Shown here: in pieces, positions 45,904 through 53,505 of the stretch
How positions within the stretch are numbered: the first letter of the stretch is position 1
Layout: every line of letters starts with the position of its first letter
Source of the DNA: Betaproteobacteria bacterium
Lineage (GTDB): Bacteria > Pseudomonadota > Gammaproteobacteria > Burkholderiales > Rhodocyclaceae
Assembly (NCBI GenBank): GCA_009781175.1
Contig: WQYQ01000002.1
Location: 124,001 to 188,000, forward strand
DNA: 64,000 nt
Reading direction: 5' to 3'
Program-made: the position numbers and the translations under genes
The notes under the pieces: model-generated
Database searches by the model: none
Seen by the model: only the letters and a program-made list of their open reading frames with translations
Told to the model about the DNA's origin: nothing

Positions 45904-47715
45904 TTAAAAATTGCGGGAAACGAAGGCTCCGAGGAAATCACGATCCTTGAAAACCTGACGCAGCGGATCGCTCTTGCCGCCGAAATACGTGGCGTAGTTG
46001 AGGCCGGCCTGCCAGACGGTCGGGTTCTGATTGAACATCACATAGAAGTTGGCCGCCTTCGCGCCTTCCAGGTAGTTCGCCGTCACGCTGGGCGTATCGC
46101 CTTTGACCGAGTGCGAGAAGGTCACGCCCGGCGTGACCTGCCAGCCCGGAATCAAACGGCCGTCGTAGGTCCAGTTGAAATCGATCGTGTAACCCCAGGA
46201 AGTCGCCGTGCCGCCGCCGGCCGCGATCGGCGTCGTTCCGGCGTTGATCGTATTGCGGTCGAGGAAGATCAGATAACCCGCCATCGGCACCTGGTCGACC
46301 ATCATGCCGCCGATGTTGCGCGTAATCCGCTTATCCTTGCTGATGCCGGGGTAGTTGATGACCACCGCTTCGACGGACAGGAAGCCGCCATCCGCTCCGA
46401 GCGGATCAAGCACCCAGCCGTGATCGCTCGGATTCAGGTTGAGCATGCCGGTCACGAGGAACTGATAGCGTTTGTTGTCGATGTACTGCGGACAGTTGGC
46501 GACAAGCGCGCCATTGTTCTGAAAGTCCAGCGCGCCGCCCGAGCCGTAGCAGGCGGAAAGGGTCACCGCATCCCTGGGACGATAGGAAAGCTCCGAGCCG
46601 ATGGCCCAGTTGCCGATCTGGGTATTCATGCTGACGCCGAACAGTTGCCGGTTCTTCAGGAACTCCCACTGATACTCGGAACCCATATTGTTCAGGTTCA
46701 GCACCGGCGATTTGTCGTGGTAGTTCAAGAAATAGAAACCAAAATCATAGTCCCCGCCGGTCGGTTTGTAGTGCAGGGCGAGACCGTACTGGCCGCCCTG
46801 GCTGGGTTTCAGGTCGGGTTGTATCGGCGCGCCGACCACCGTGCCGCCGGTGGCGTCGTAGATCGCCATCGCGTTATAGCTGCGCAAGCCGGAGAGCGAA
46901 GCCGCATCCTGCCCGGTCAAGTTGGCGTTGTAGCCGTTGAAAGGCACCGCCTCACGCCCCTTGCCTATATAGTCGCCCGTGGAAAAGTAGCTGCCTGCCG
47001 GCGGAAGCAGGTTGCGGTTCCACATGAACTGGTAGTAAGCCTCGACATTGAAGCCGCTGCCCAGCGAAGAAGCAAAACTCACCATCGGAGCCGGCAGAAC
47101 GGCTTCCTTGATCTGCGCGCCCGGAGTCATCAGACGCTGGAAATCCAGCGCATTGGTCGCATTGATGCCGCCCAGCGCGAAGAGGCTTTCGCCCCAGTTG
47201 ATAACCTGATTGCCGACGCGGACACGGGCTCTCTGGTCGCCGATGGAGAATTCCTTGCTCATCCAGAGATCGAGCAGGCGCATGTTGTTGACGATCTGCG
47301 CCCTGGCGTCGTCGGACAGGTCGGTGCGGCGGGTATCGGCGGCTGCGAAGTCCTTCATCCAAGTGCCGCGCGCCATGAATTTAAGCCCTTCTTCGGGCTT
47401 GCTGACGAGTATTTCATGGGTGCCCTTGAGATAGGCGGTGAACAGATCGCCCTTCTTGTAGTTGAGGTTGCCGTTGTCCCCGGCCGACCACTGGCCCACG
47501 TTGGCGCTCGCGCCGCAGGATGAGTTCGGATCGCCGACGAGATCGCAGTTCGGCGACTTCATGCGCACGCCCAGGCCCAGGGTAATCGTCGAATTGAACG
47601 AGCCCTCAATGTTTTCACCCATGTCCAGCGTGACGGCGTGTCCCAGGGACGGCAGCATGCCAATCGAGGCAATCGCAACGGCGATGGGCGTGTTGAATAC
47701 TTTTTTCTTAAACAA
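45904..47715 (-). CDS. DUF1302 outer-membrane protein
   Basis: A 603-residue exported protein. The leader MFKKKVFNTPIAVAIASIGM is a signal peptide with cleavage near GHA (residue 26). The mature chain is rich in alternating polar/aromatic strands, ends in a Phe (FVSRNF) as expected for BAM-assembled beta-barrels, and shows the DUF1302 features of an N-terminal RMKSPNC segment and many Asn/Gly/Tyr-rich turns. So it is a predicted outer-membrane porin-like barrel, coupled to DUF1329 and the RND exporter. Confidence 0.86.
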   Translation of the reverse strand: MFKKKVFNTPIAVAIASIGMLPSLGHAVTLDMGENIEGSFNSTITLGLGVRMKSPNCDLVGDPNSSCGASANVGQWSAGDNGNLNYKKGDLFTAYLKGTHEILVSKPEEGLKFMARGTWMKDFAAADTRRTDLSDDARAQIVNNMRLLDLWMSKEFSIGDQRARVRVGNQVINWGESLFALGGINATNALDFQRLMTPGAQIKEAVLPAPMVSFASSLGSGFNVEAYYQFMWNRNLLPPAGSYFSTGDYIGKGREAVPFNGYNANLTGQDAASLSGLRSYNAMAIYDATGGTVVGAPIQPDLKPSQGGQYGLALHYKPTGGDYDFGFYFLNYHDKSPVLNLNNMGSEYQWEFLKNRQLFGVSMNTQIGNWAIGSELSYRPRDAVTLSACYGSGGALDFQNNGALVANCPQYIDNKRYQFLVTGMLNLNPSDHGWVLDPLGADGGFLSVEAVVINYPGISKDKRITRNIGGMMVDQVPMAGYLIFLDRNTINAGTTPIAAGGGTATSWGYTIDFNWTYDGRLIPGWQVTPGVTFSHSVKGDTPSVTANYLEGAKAANFYVMFNQNPTVWQAGLNYATYFGGKSDPLRQVFKDRDFLGAFVSRNF

Positions 47716-47778
47716 TTTTTGTCTCCCCTTTTTGTTTTAATTGGAAGCGGGGCCGGAAATCGCCAGCCCCGCCATTCC

Positions 47779-49167
47779 TCAGCGGTCGCTGATCGCGCGC
47801 AGACTCTCGGCAGTGAAGAAATCCAGTTTCAAGCGGGGATTCCCTTCCGCTTCGGGATAGAAGCGAATCTCCTTGCCGCCGCCCAGCACATTGGAATCGG
47901 TGATGTAGCGCCCGTTCACCAGGTCGTGCAGGAAATAAAGCCCGGTGTTGGTGCAAGCGCCGATCTCCCAGGCCGGCCACACGGCGGCTTCCTTGTGCCG
48001 CCAGAGCTTGCCCTTGCTGTCGTAGTCCTCGCTGGCGACAAGCAGCCAGGTATCCTCGTCGAAATAGAAAACCTTCTTCGGCGAGCTATGACGGACGCCG
48101 GCCTTGACGTTCGCCTCGACTACCCAGACGCGATGCAGTTCGTAGCGGCGGACATCGTTGTCGATGAAGGGCTGATCGATGCCTTGCGCCTTCTGCTTGG
48201 GGTCCACCGCCGCGAAATTGTTGTACTGGATGTACATTTCCTTCTTCCCGACCAGATTCCAGTCGAAGCGGTCCGGATTGCCGTAAAAGAGCAGGATGGC
48301 GTCATTGGGAAACTGGTTTTCGAAACCGATGATCGGCGTGTCGTAGGAATAGTTCGGCATCCGGCGGACGCGCCGCTGGCCGGTGAAGTAATAGAAGGTT
48401 TCAGAATCCTTGTTCATGAACTGGACCTGCACCAGAGCCTGGCCAGCCAGCGCGGCAGGCTCGCGGAAGCTGTAGAAAAAGCCCTGCTGGACGTGGTCGA
48501 CCTGCGCCGGCGAAACGCTGCCCTTCTTGCCCCAGGGGAAGAAAACCGCCTGCTCGTAGCGGGTGACGATCCCGCCGGTCGTGCCCGGCCGGGGGGAAAC
48601 GGTGGCCTTGGCGTCGGGCCATTCGACCCCCACTCCCTGATAACGCATCAGGTAATTCCAGATCGCATCGACGCCGGCCTTGGGCAACGGGAAAGGAATG
48701 CTGGGAAGCACCGCATCCTCAAGCGACCAGCCGTCGCTGCCGATTTTCGATTTGCTCGCGCCCGTCTTCGTGTTGGACAGGACGAAATCCGGGTAGGAAC
48801 AGTCCCGATGCGTCGGGAAGACATTCATCTTGTAGCCATTGAGCTGCTTGAGCATGGCCAGTTGCCCCGGGCTCAGCTTGTCGGCGTACTTGTCGGCATT
48901 TCCGGCCTCGATGACCGCGATCGGTTTTTCCCCCTTGTGCTTCCAGAAATCGCCGCGCGTCTTGCCCCAGGACCAGCCGTCCTGCGGTTTGTCGGTCGCC
49001 CCGCCCCACGCCGGAATGGAACCGTCCTTGTTGCCGGCTTTCTCAGCGCCGACGGGAGTCAGTTCCTTGCCCAACTTGTCCACATCGGCCGCGCCCGGCG
49101 CTGCGCTGACGGCCAGCGCGGTCATACCAAAGGCCGCTAGCACCATCGACAGAAAAATTCTCTTCAT
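47779..49167 (-). CDS. DUF1329 exported protein
   Basis: A 462-residue exported protein with signal peptide MKRIFLSMVLAAFGMTALAV and cleavage after SAA. DUF1329 proteins have a fold related to lipoprotein-carrier (LolA/LolB-like) proteins and are nearly always next to DUF1302; landmarks here are GKELTPVGAEKAGNKDGSIPAWGG near the N-terminus (cut), YKMNVFPTHRD and the C-terminal RFYPEAEGNPRLKLDFF. Leading gene of the operon, with AAGGAGGAGAC before the ATG and a sigma-54-like promoter upstream. Probably a periplasmic carrier of hydrophobic cargo. Confidence 0.85.
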   Translation of the reverse strand: MKRIFLSMVLAAFGMTALAVSAAPGAADVDKLGKELTPVGAEKAGNKDGSIPAWGGATDKPQDGWSWGKTRGDFWKHKGEKPIAVIEAGNADKYADKLSPGQLAMLKQLNGYKMNVFPTHRDCSYPDFVLSNTKTGASKSKIGSDGWSLEDAVLPSIPFPLPKAGVDAIWNYLMRYQGVGVEWPDAKATVSPRPGTTGGIVTRYEQAVFFPWGKKGSVSPAQVDHVQQGFFYSFREPAALAGQALVQVQFMNKDSETFYYFTGQRRVRRMPNYSYDTPIIGFENQFPNDAILLFYGNPDRFDWNLVGKKEMYIQYNNFAAVDPKQKAQGIDQPFIDNDVRRYELHRVWVVEANVKAGVRHSSPKKVFYFDEDTWLLVASEDYDSKGKLWRHKEAAVWPAWEIGACTNTGLYFLHDLVNGRYITDSNVLGGGKEIRFYPEAEGNPRLKLDFFTAESLRAISDR

Positions 49168-49280
49168 TTATGTCTCCTCCTTATGAAATTTGATTGCAAG
49201 CGACCGCTTCCCACGCACCCGGCAGGCGACGATTTCAGGGCTGCGCCCGTTCCGTCTTTCAGATGTTTTGGTCTTCTCAA

Positions 49281-49296
49281 TCAAGGATCGTGCCAA
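49281..49296 (-). promoter_or_regulatory. Sigma-54-like promoter for the DUF1329 operon
   Basis: On the minus strand TTGGCACGATCCTTGA matches the sigma-54 consensus TTGGCACG-N4-TTGC at every position except the last (A for C). GG and GA are ten bases apart. The start site would be near 49269 and the leader about 100 bases. An AT-rich stretch lies immediately upstream (49297-49330), where IHF could bend the DNA. Confidence 0.55.
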
Positions 49297-49372
49297 TAAA
49301 ATTTATGACATAAAAATCAATCGCTTAAACAAAATCACCCGGTCCCGCCACACGCAGGCTCCGGGCAAATCC

Positions 49373-49388
49373 GATGCAGAACTGCATC
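49373..49388. promoter_or_regulatory. Palindrome, candidate enhancer for the DUF1329 operon
   Basis: GATGCAG-AA-CTGCATC is a perfect 7-2-7 palindrome, centred 87 bases upstream of the -24 GG of the sigma-54-like element. Two variants of the same motif occur at 61610-61625 and 61641-61656 upstream of another sigma-54-like element. The motif differs from the NtrC and DmpR/XylR boxes in this window. Confidence 0.55.
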
Positions 49389-49446
49389 ACACTTTTCAGC
49401 GCGCGGTCTGCGACGACGGCAACTTGAAGCGGCTAGGCGTCCAGCA

Positions 49447-49471
49447 AAAAAATAGGTCGCCGAAGCGACCT
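49447..49471 (-). terminator. Minus-strand intrinsic terminator left of higBA
   Basis: Read on the minus strand, AGGTCGC-TTCG-GCGACCT is followed by ATTTTTTT: a perfect 7-bp stem, a stable tetraloop and a good T tract. The only minus-strand gene upstream of it is the glutamate dehydrogenase, whose stop is 770 bases away on the far side of higBA. Confidence 0.75.
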
Positions 49472-49481
49472 GAAAAGACGT

Positions 49482-49517
49482 CAATCACCCCAAGCTTGGG
49501 GCTTCTTCACCACGAAT
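49482..49517. repeat. Diverged copy of the glnA-leader repeat
   Basis: The sequence from CAATCACCCCAAG through CTTGGGG to CCACGAAT aligns over about 36 bases with 6217-6258 in the glnA leader, lacking a six-base loop. It contains the perfect 14-base palindrome CCCCAAGCTTGGGG. Two copies in unrelated places suggest a small dispersed repeat. Confidence 0.5.
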
Positions 49518-49526
49518 ACGCGAGGA

Positions 49527-49553
49527 TTGCAAAGCGTATATATACGCTATACA
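49527..49553 (+). promoter_or_regulatory. higBA promoter with palindromic operator
   Basis: The perfect 16-base palindrome AGCGTATATATACGCT (49533-49548) lies between a TTGCAA -35 candidate (49527-49532) and a TATACA -10 candidate (49548-49553), nine bases before the higB ATG. This is the expected layout for autorepression by the HigA antitoxin. Confidence 0.65.
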
Positions 49554-49561
49554 CTCGATCC

Positions 49562-49840
49562 ATGATTGTCGGATTCCGCCATAAGGGGTTCGAAGATTTC
49601 TACCGCACTGGCGCGACCAGGGGGATTCAGGCCGCCCATGCGCGGAAACTCGGAATGATCCTCGCCGCGCTCGATGCGGCAAGCGAACCCAAGGACATAA
49701 ATTTGCCGGGCCTGCGCTTGCACCCGCTCAAAGGCGATCTGAAGGGCCATTGGTCGGTAGAGGTAAACGGCAATTGGCGCGTCACCTTCCGATTTGCCGG
49801 GACCGATGTCGAACTTGTTGATTATCAGGACTACCACTGA
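49562..49840 (+). CDS. higB: HigB-type toxin (RelE superfamily mRNA interferase)
   Basis: A 92-residue RelE/HigB toxin that cleaves mRNA on the ribosome. It begins MIVGFRHKGFEDFYRTG and has the family motifs LPGLRLHPLKGDLKGHWSV and NWRVTFRFAGTDVELVDYQDYH (cut), with the basic residues and terminal His-containing YQDYH used in catalysis. Toxin-first order identifies the HigBA type. The start at 49562 is immediately after the promoter; the longer frame upstream reads through non-coding DNA. Confidence 0.9.
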   Translation: MIVGFRHKGFEDFYRTGATRGIQAAHARKLGMILAALDAASEPKDINLPGLRLHPLKGDLKGHWSVEVNGNWRVTFRFAGTDVELVDYQDYH

Positions 49841-49850
49841 GGACATGACC

Positions 49851-50159
49851 ATGATCCACAACCATCCTCATCCAGGCGAGTATCTGAAGGAAATGGTGTT
49901 CGAACCGCTGAATCTGTCTGTGACTGATGCGGCCGGCCGTCTTGCAATGTCTCGTGTCGCGCTGTCGCGGGTGCTCAACGGCAAGGCCGGCATCAGCCCG
50001 GACCTGGCGGTACGTCTCGAAAAGGCCGGCGTGAGTACGGCACGCTTTTGGGTCAATTTCCAAGCCAACTATGATCTGTGGTGCGCGATGCAGCATGAGC
50101 AGCCGCATATACGCGCTTTGCAGGAGGCTGCTGCGGCGGGTAACGATCAACGGCCGTAA
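49851..50159 (+). CDS. higA: HigA-type antitoxin
   Basis: A 102-residue Xre-family helix-turn-helix antitoxin of the HigA type: HPGEYLKEMVFEPLNLSVTDAAG with the HTH AGRLAMSRVALSRVLNGKAGISPDLAVRLEKA (cut into pieces here) and the conserved FWVNFQANYDLW. It neutralises HigB and represses the operon through the upstream palindrome. The start at 49851 is chosen because GAGGA lies eight bases upstream; an ATG at 49845 is also possible. Confidence 0.9.
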   Translation: MIHNHPHPGEYLKEMVFEPLNLSVTDAAGRLAMSRVALSRVLNGKAGISPDLAVRLEKAGVSTARFWVNFQANYDLWCAMQHEQPHIRALQEAAAAGNDQRP

Positions 50160-50242
50160 AGCTACACACCGCCCCCAAAAGACCGGAAAGAGAAAGGGTT
50201 AAATTCCGTGCGACCGCATCCCCTGGAAAAATATCAACCCTT

Positions 50243-53200
50243 TCAGCCTCCCGCGATCGCCGCCAGGCTCTGGTTGGCGACCACCAGCAGGGCAAGACTC
50301 GGGGCCTCTCCGCGCCGGAGATCGCCGGTCAGCGTTTCCAGGCGTTTTTTTTGATAGCTTTGCGCCGCCAGGACATCATCGAACGCCGCGCCGCCGTCGC
50401 CGGTCTGGAAGCCGGGCTCTGCGGTAATGCGGCCGACCAGGTGGACAAAAGAATCGCCGAGTTGATCGACCAAGCCGGTCACGGCCACGCTTTCCAAGGC
50501 GTCGCGGCAGGGGATGGCGGCCGCCGAGGTTTTCAGCAGCGGCAGACCCAGGGCTTCGTCGACCGAAAAATACAGCCGGCCGATTTTTTCCACCGGCATG
50601 TCGAAATGCTCCGCCAGCAGGGTCACATCCAAAGCGCATTCGAGATCGCGCATGGCGGCATGGAAGCGCGCCAGATCCGCCGGCACGCCGAGCGCCAAGT
50701 CCACGTTTAGGCGAGCCGCGTAATCCGCCCGCCGGTCTGCGCCAAGCAGCTCGGGCAGGCGCTCGATCAGCTCGGGGACGCGCGCGCCCAAACGCCGCGC
50801 CGCGGCCGAAACATCAATCGGACCGACCACGTTGCGCAGCACCCAGAGCGTGGAGGCTTCCACCAGCTTGCGCGCCCCGAGCAGCAGGGCGACCTGCGTC
50901 GCGCCCGCCACCTTGCCGTCCAGCCCTTCGACCGCGGCCCAGAATTTCTCCAGGCCAAACACGTCACGCACCACGGCATAGGCGCGCATCACCTCATCGT
51001 CGCTGCGCCCGGTTTTTTCCTGCAAATCATTGACGAAGCCGCTGCCGACCCGGTTGACCATGCCATTGACGACCATCGTCGCGACGATTTCCCGGCGCAG
51101 CGGATGACCGTCGATTTCCGCCGCGAAACGCCCTTGCAGCGGAGTCGGGAAATATTCCACCAGATCGCGCGCGAACAAGGGATCGTCCGGCAGCCGGGAA
51201 CGGATCACCTCGGCGTAAATGGCAACCTTCGTATACGCCAGGAGGACCGCCAGTTCCGGCCGCGTCAATCCGAGGCCCGCGCTGCGGCGGGACTTCAGTT
51301 CTTCGTCGTCGGGCAGGGCGGCGACCTTGCGATCCAAGTGCCCGCTGCGTGCGAGGTACTGCATCAGGCGCTGGTGGGTGTCGATCATGGCCGGCGCGTT
51401 GGCCAGGGCCATCGACAGCGCCTGGCTCTGCAAATAGTTATCGCGCAGCACCAGGCCGGCGACTTCATCGGTCATGCTCGCGAGCAGGGCGTCGCGCTCC
51501 TGCCGGTCGAGCTTGCCAGCCTTGATCGCCCGCTCGAACAGGATTTTGATATTGACCTCATGGTCGGAACAATTGACCCCGCCGGCGTTGTCGATGGCGT
51601 CGGTGTTGATGCGTCCGCCACCGAGGGCGTATTCGATCCGCGCGCGTTGGGTGAAGCCCAGGTTGGCCCCCTCCCCCACGACACGGCAACGCAACTGCGC
51701 GGCATCAACGCGCACCGCGTCGCAGGAACGGTCCCCGACCTGCTCATGGCTCTCGGTCGAGGCTTTAACGTAAGTGCCGATCCCGCCCAGCCAGAGCAGG
51801 TCGGCGGCGGCCTTCAGCAGGGCGGAAATCACCGCATTGGGCGTGGTCTCGACGCTTGGCAAATCGAGCATCTCGCGCGCGGCCTCGCTGAGCGTGATGC
51901 TTCTTGCCGAGCGTTCGAAGACGCCGCCGCCCGCGCCGAGTTCGCTCGCCGCATAGTCCGCCCAGGACGAGCGCGGAAGCTTGAACAAGCGCTGCCGCTC
52001 GCGATAAGCGCGCGCGGCGTCGGCATTCGGGTCGAGAAAGATATGCCGATGGTCGAACGCCCCGATGAGCCGGATCTTGGGTGACAGCAGCATGCCGTTG
52101 CCGAACACATCGCCCGACATGTCGCCGACACCGACGACGGTGAATTCCTCGGTCTGGATATCCTGCCCCATTTCGCGGAAATGCCGGCGCACCGATTCCC
52201 ATGCGCCGCGCGCCGTAATGCCGATCTTCTTGTGGTCGTAACCGACCGAACCGCCGGAGGCGAAGGCGTCGCCGAGCCAGAAGCCGTATTCGGCGGAAAT
52301 CCGGTTGGCCACGTCGGAAAAGGTCGCGGTGCCCTTGTCCGCCGCCACAACCAAATAGGGATCGTCGCCGTCCCGGCGCACCACCCGGCGCGGCGGAACA
52401 ACGGCGTCGGCGGCAATGTTGTCGGTCAGGTCGAGCATGCCGCGGATCAGCGTCTGGTAACAGGCGACGGCTTCCTGGCGCAGAGCCTCACCGCCGCCCG
52501 CCGGGGGTTGCTTCACCACGAAGCCGCCCTTGGAGCCTTCCGGCACGATCACCACGTTTTTCACCATCTGCGCCTTGAGCAGGCCGTGGATTTCGGTGCG
52601 GAAATCCGCATGGCGGTCTGACCAGCGGATGCCGCCGCGCGCGACCTTGCCGCCGCGCAGATGGATGCCTTCGGTGCGCGGCGAATAGACGAATATCTCG
52701 ACGAGGGGACGCGGCAACGGCAAGCCTTCGAGAGCCCGGCTGTCGAGCTTGAAGGACAGGTAGGGCTTGGCTTGCCCATCCGGCGAGCGCTGGAAGTAGT
52801 TGGTGCGCAGGGTGGCTTCGATCAGCATCAGGTACTGGCGCAGGATGCGGTCATCTTCGACCCGCTCCACGCTCCCCAGGGCTTGCAGCACCGCATCCTT
52901 CCGCTGTGCAGCCACCGCCGCGCGTTCTCCCTCGAAGTCGGGGTCAAACAAGGTTTCGAACAGCCGCATCAGGGCCAGCGTCGCCGCGCCATTGCGCCCG
53001 AGAGCGGCCGCGATCTCGCCGCCGCCGATAGGGAAGCCGATCTGCCGCAGGTAACGGCTGTAGGCCCTGAAGACCACGACGGCCTGCCAGGAAAGCCCGG
53101 TTTGCGTGGTGATGCGGCAGAAATCGTCGGACTCCGCTTCGCCGCGCCAGACGCTGCGCAGCGCTTCTTCGAGTTGAATGTGATCGGACTTAATCCAATC

Positions 53201-53431
53201 AAGGCTCTCCTCGGCGAGGATGAAGTGATCGACCCAGGCTTGAGCGCCGCCCGCCCCGCTGCATGGAATCGAGCGGTAATCCGCAACCTTCAGGCCGAAT
53301 CGCTCGATCACCGGCAGGCTCTCGGACAGGGCAACCCGCGTTCCCGAAAAATAGAGCTTGAGGCTCATCCGCTCATCGGTGGCGGCGGCCGGCTCCAGCC
53401 TTGCATCATTCACTGTTGCCTCGGCAACCAT
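50243..53431 (-). CDS. NAD-specific glutamate dehydrogenase, short large-subunit form
   Basis: Interconverts glutamate and 2-oxoglutarate with NAD. The 1062 residues correspond to the catalytic and C-terminal parts of the large bacterial enzymes: PRTEGIHLRGGKVARGGIRWSDR, KNVVIVPEGSKGGFV with the catalytic Lys, GDMSGDVFGNGML and VGEGANLGFTQRARIEYA. The canonical bacterial GDH180 class is about 1600 residues; the N-terminal 500 or so (ACT-like regulatory segments) are missing. A proper ribosome site (AGGAGACAAAA) precedes this ATG, so the short form seems genuine rather than a broken gene. It lies downstream of the dav/gcd operon, beyond a terminator. Confidence 0.88.
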   Translation of the reverse strand: MVAEATVNDARLEPAAATDERMSLKLYFSGTRVALSESLPVIERFGLKVADYRSIPCSGAGGAQAWVDHFILAEESLDWIKSDHIQLEEALRSVWRGEAESDDFCRITTQTGLSWQAVVVFRAYSRYLRQIGFPIGGGEIAAALGRNGAATLALMRLFETLFDPDFEGERAAVAAQRKDAVLQALGSVERVEDDRILRQYLMLIEATLRTNYFQRSPDGQAKPYLSFKLDSRALEGLPLPRPLVEIFVYSPRTEGIHLRGGKVARGGIRWSDRHADFRTEIHGLLKAQMVKNVVIVPEGSKGGFVVKQPPAGGGEALRQEAVACYQTLIRGMLDLTDNIAADAVVPPRRVVRRDGDDPYLVVAADKGTATFSDVANRISAEYGFWLGDAFASGGSVGYDHKKIGITARGAWESVRRHFREMGQDIQTEEFTVVGVGDMSGDVFGNGMLLSPKIRLIGAFDHRHIFLDPNADAARAYRERQRLFKLPRSSWADYAASELGAGGGVFERSARSITLSEAAREMLDLPSVETTPNAVISALLKAAADLLWLGGIGTYVKASTESHEQVGDRSCDAVRVDAAQLRCRVVGEGANLGFTQRARIEYALGGGRINTDAIDNAGGVNCSDHEVNIKILFERAIKAGKLDRQERDALLASMTDEVAGLVLRDNYLQSQALSMALANAPAMIDTHQRLMQYLARSGHLDRKVAALPDDEELKSRRSAGLGLTRPELAVLLAYTKVAIYAEVIRSRLPDDPLFARDLVEYFPTPLQGRFAAEIDGHPLRREIVATMVVNGMVNRVGSGFVNDLQEKTGRSDDEVMRAYAVVRDVFGLEKFWAAVEGLDGKVAGATQVALLLGARKLVEASTLWVLRNVVGPIDVSAAARRLGARVPELIERLPELLGADRRADYAARLNVDLALGVPADLARFHAAMRDLECALDVTLLAEHFDMPVEKIGRLYFSVDEALGLPLLKTSAAAIPCRDALESVAVTGLVDQLGDSFVHLVGRITAEPGFQTGDGGAAFDDVLAAQSYQKKRLETLTGDLRRGEAPSLALLVVANQSLAAIAGG

Positions 53432-53472
53432 TTTTGTCTCCTACTTGACGAAGCGCGATGCCTGCTCGCCAG

Positions 53473-53499
53473 AAAAAATTTGGGGCGCTTTCGCGCCCC
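53473..53499 (-). terminator. Intrinsic terminator after davD
   Basis: On the minus strand GGGGCGC-GAAA-GCGCCCC is followed by AAATTTTTT: a perfect 7-bp stem with a GAAA loop. It lies between the davD stop and the glutamate dehydrogenase start, so the latter should have separate control. Confidence 0.85.
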
Positions 53500-53505
53500 T
53501 CATGT

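Larger units (their letters stand above)
49168..49561. promoter_or_regulatory. Divergent control region of the DUF1329 operon and higBA (394 bases)
   Basis: No gene is supported. From the left it contains a sigma-54-like element (49281-49296, minus), a perfect palindrome (49373-49388), a minus-strand terminator hairpin (49447-49471), a diverged copy of the glnA-leader repeat (49482-49517) and the higBA operator-promoter (49527-49553). Confidence 0.6.

Noticed and set aside
45760-47523. 587-codon plus-strand frame opposite DUF1302
   Set aside because: Shadow frame; no ribosome site or motifs, whereas the minus frame begins with a signal peptide and ends as a barrel.
49190-49561. N-terminal extension of higB into the intergenic region
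   Set aside because: It would read through the sigma-54-like site, the terminator and the higBA operator; HigB homologues start near MIVGFRHKG.
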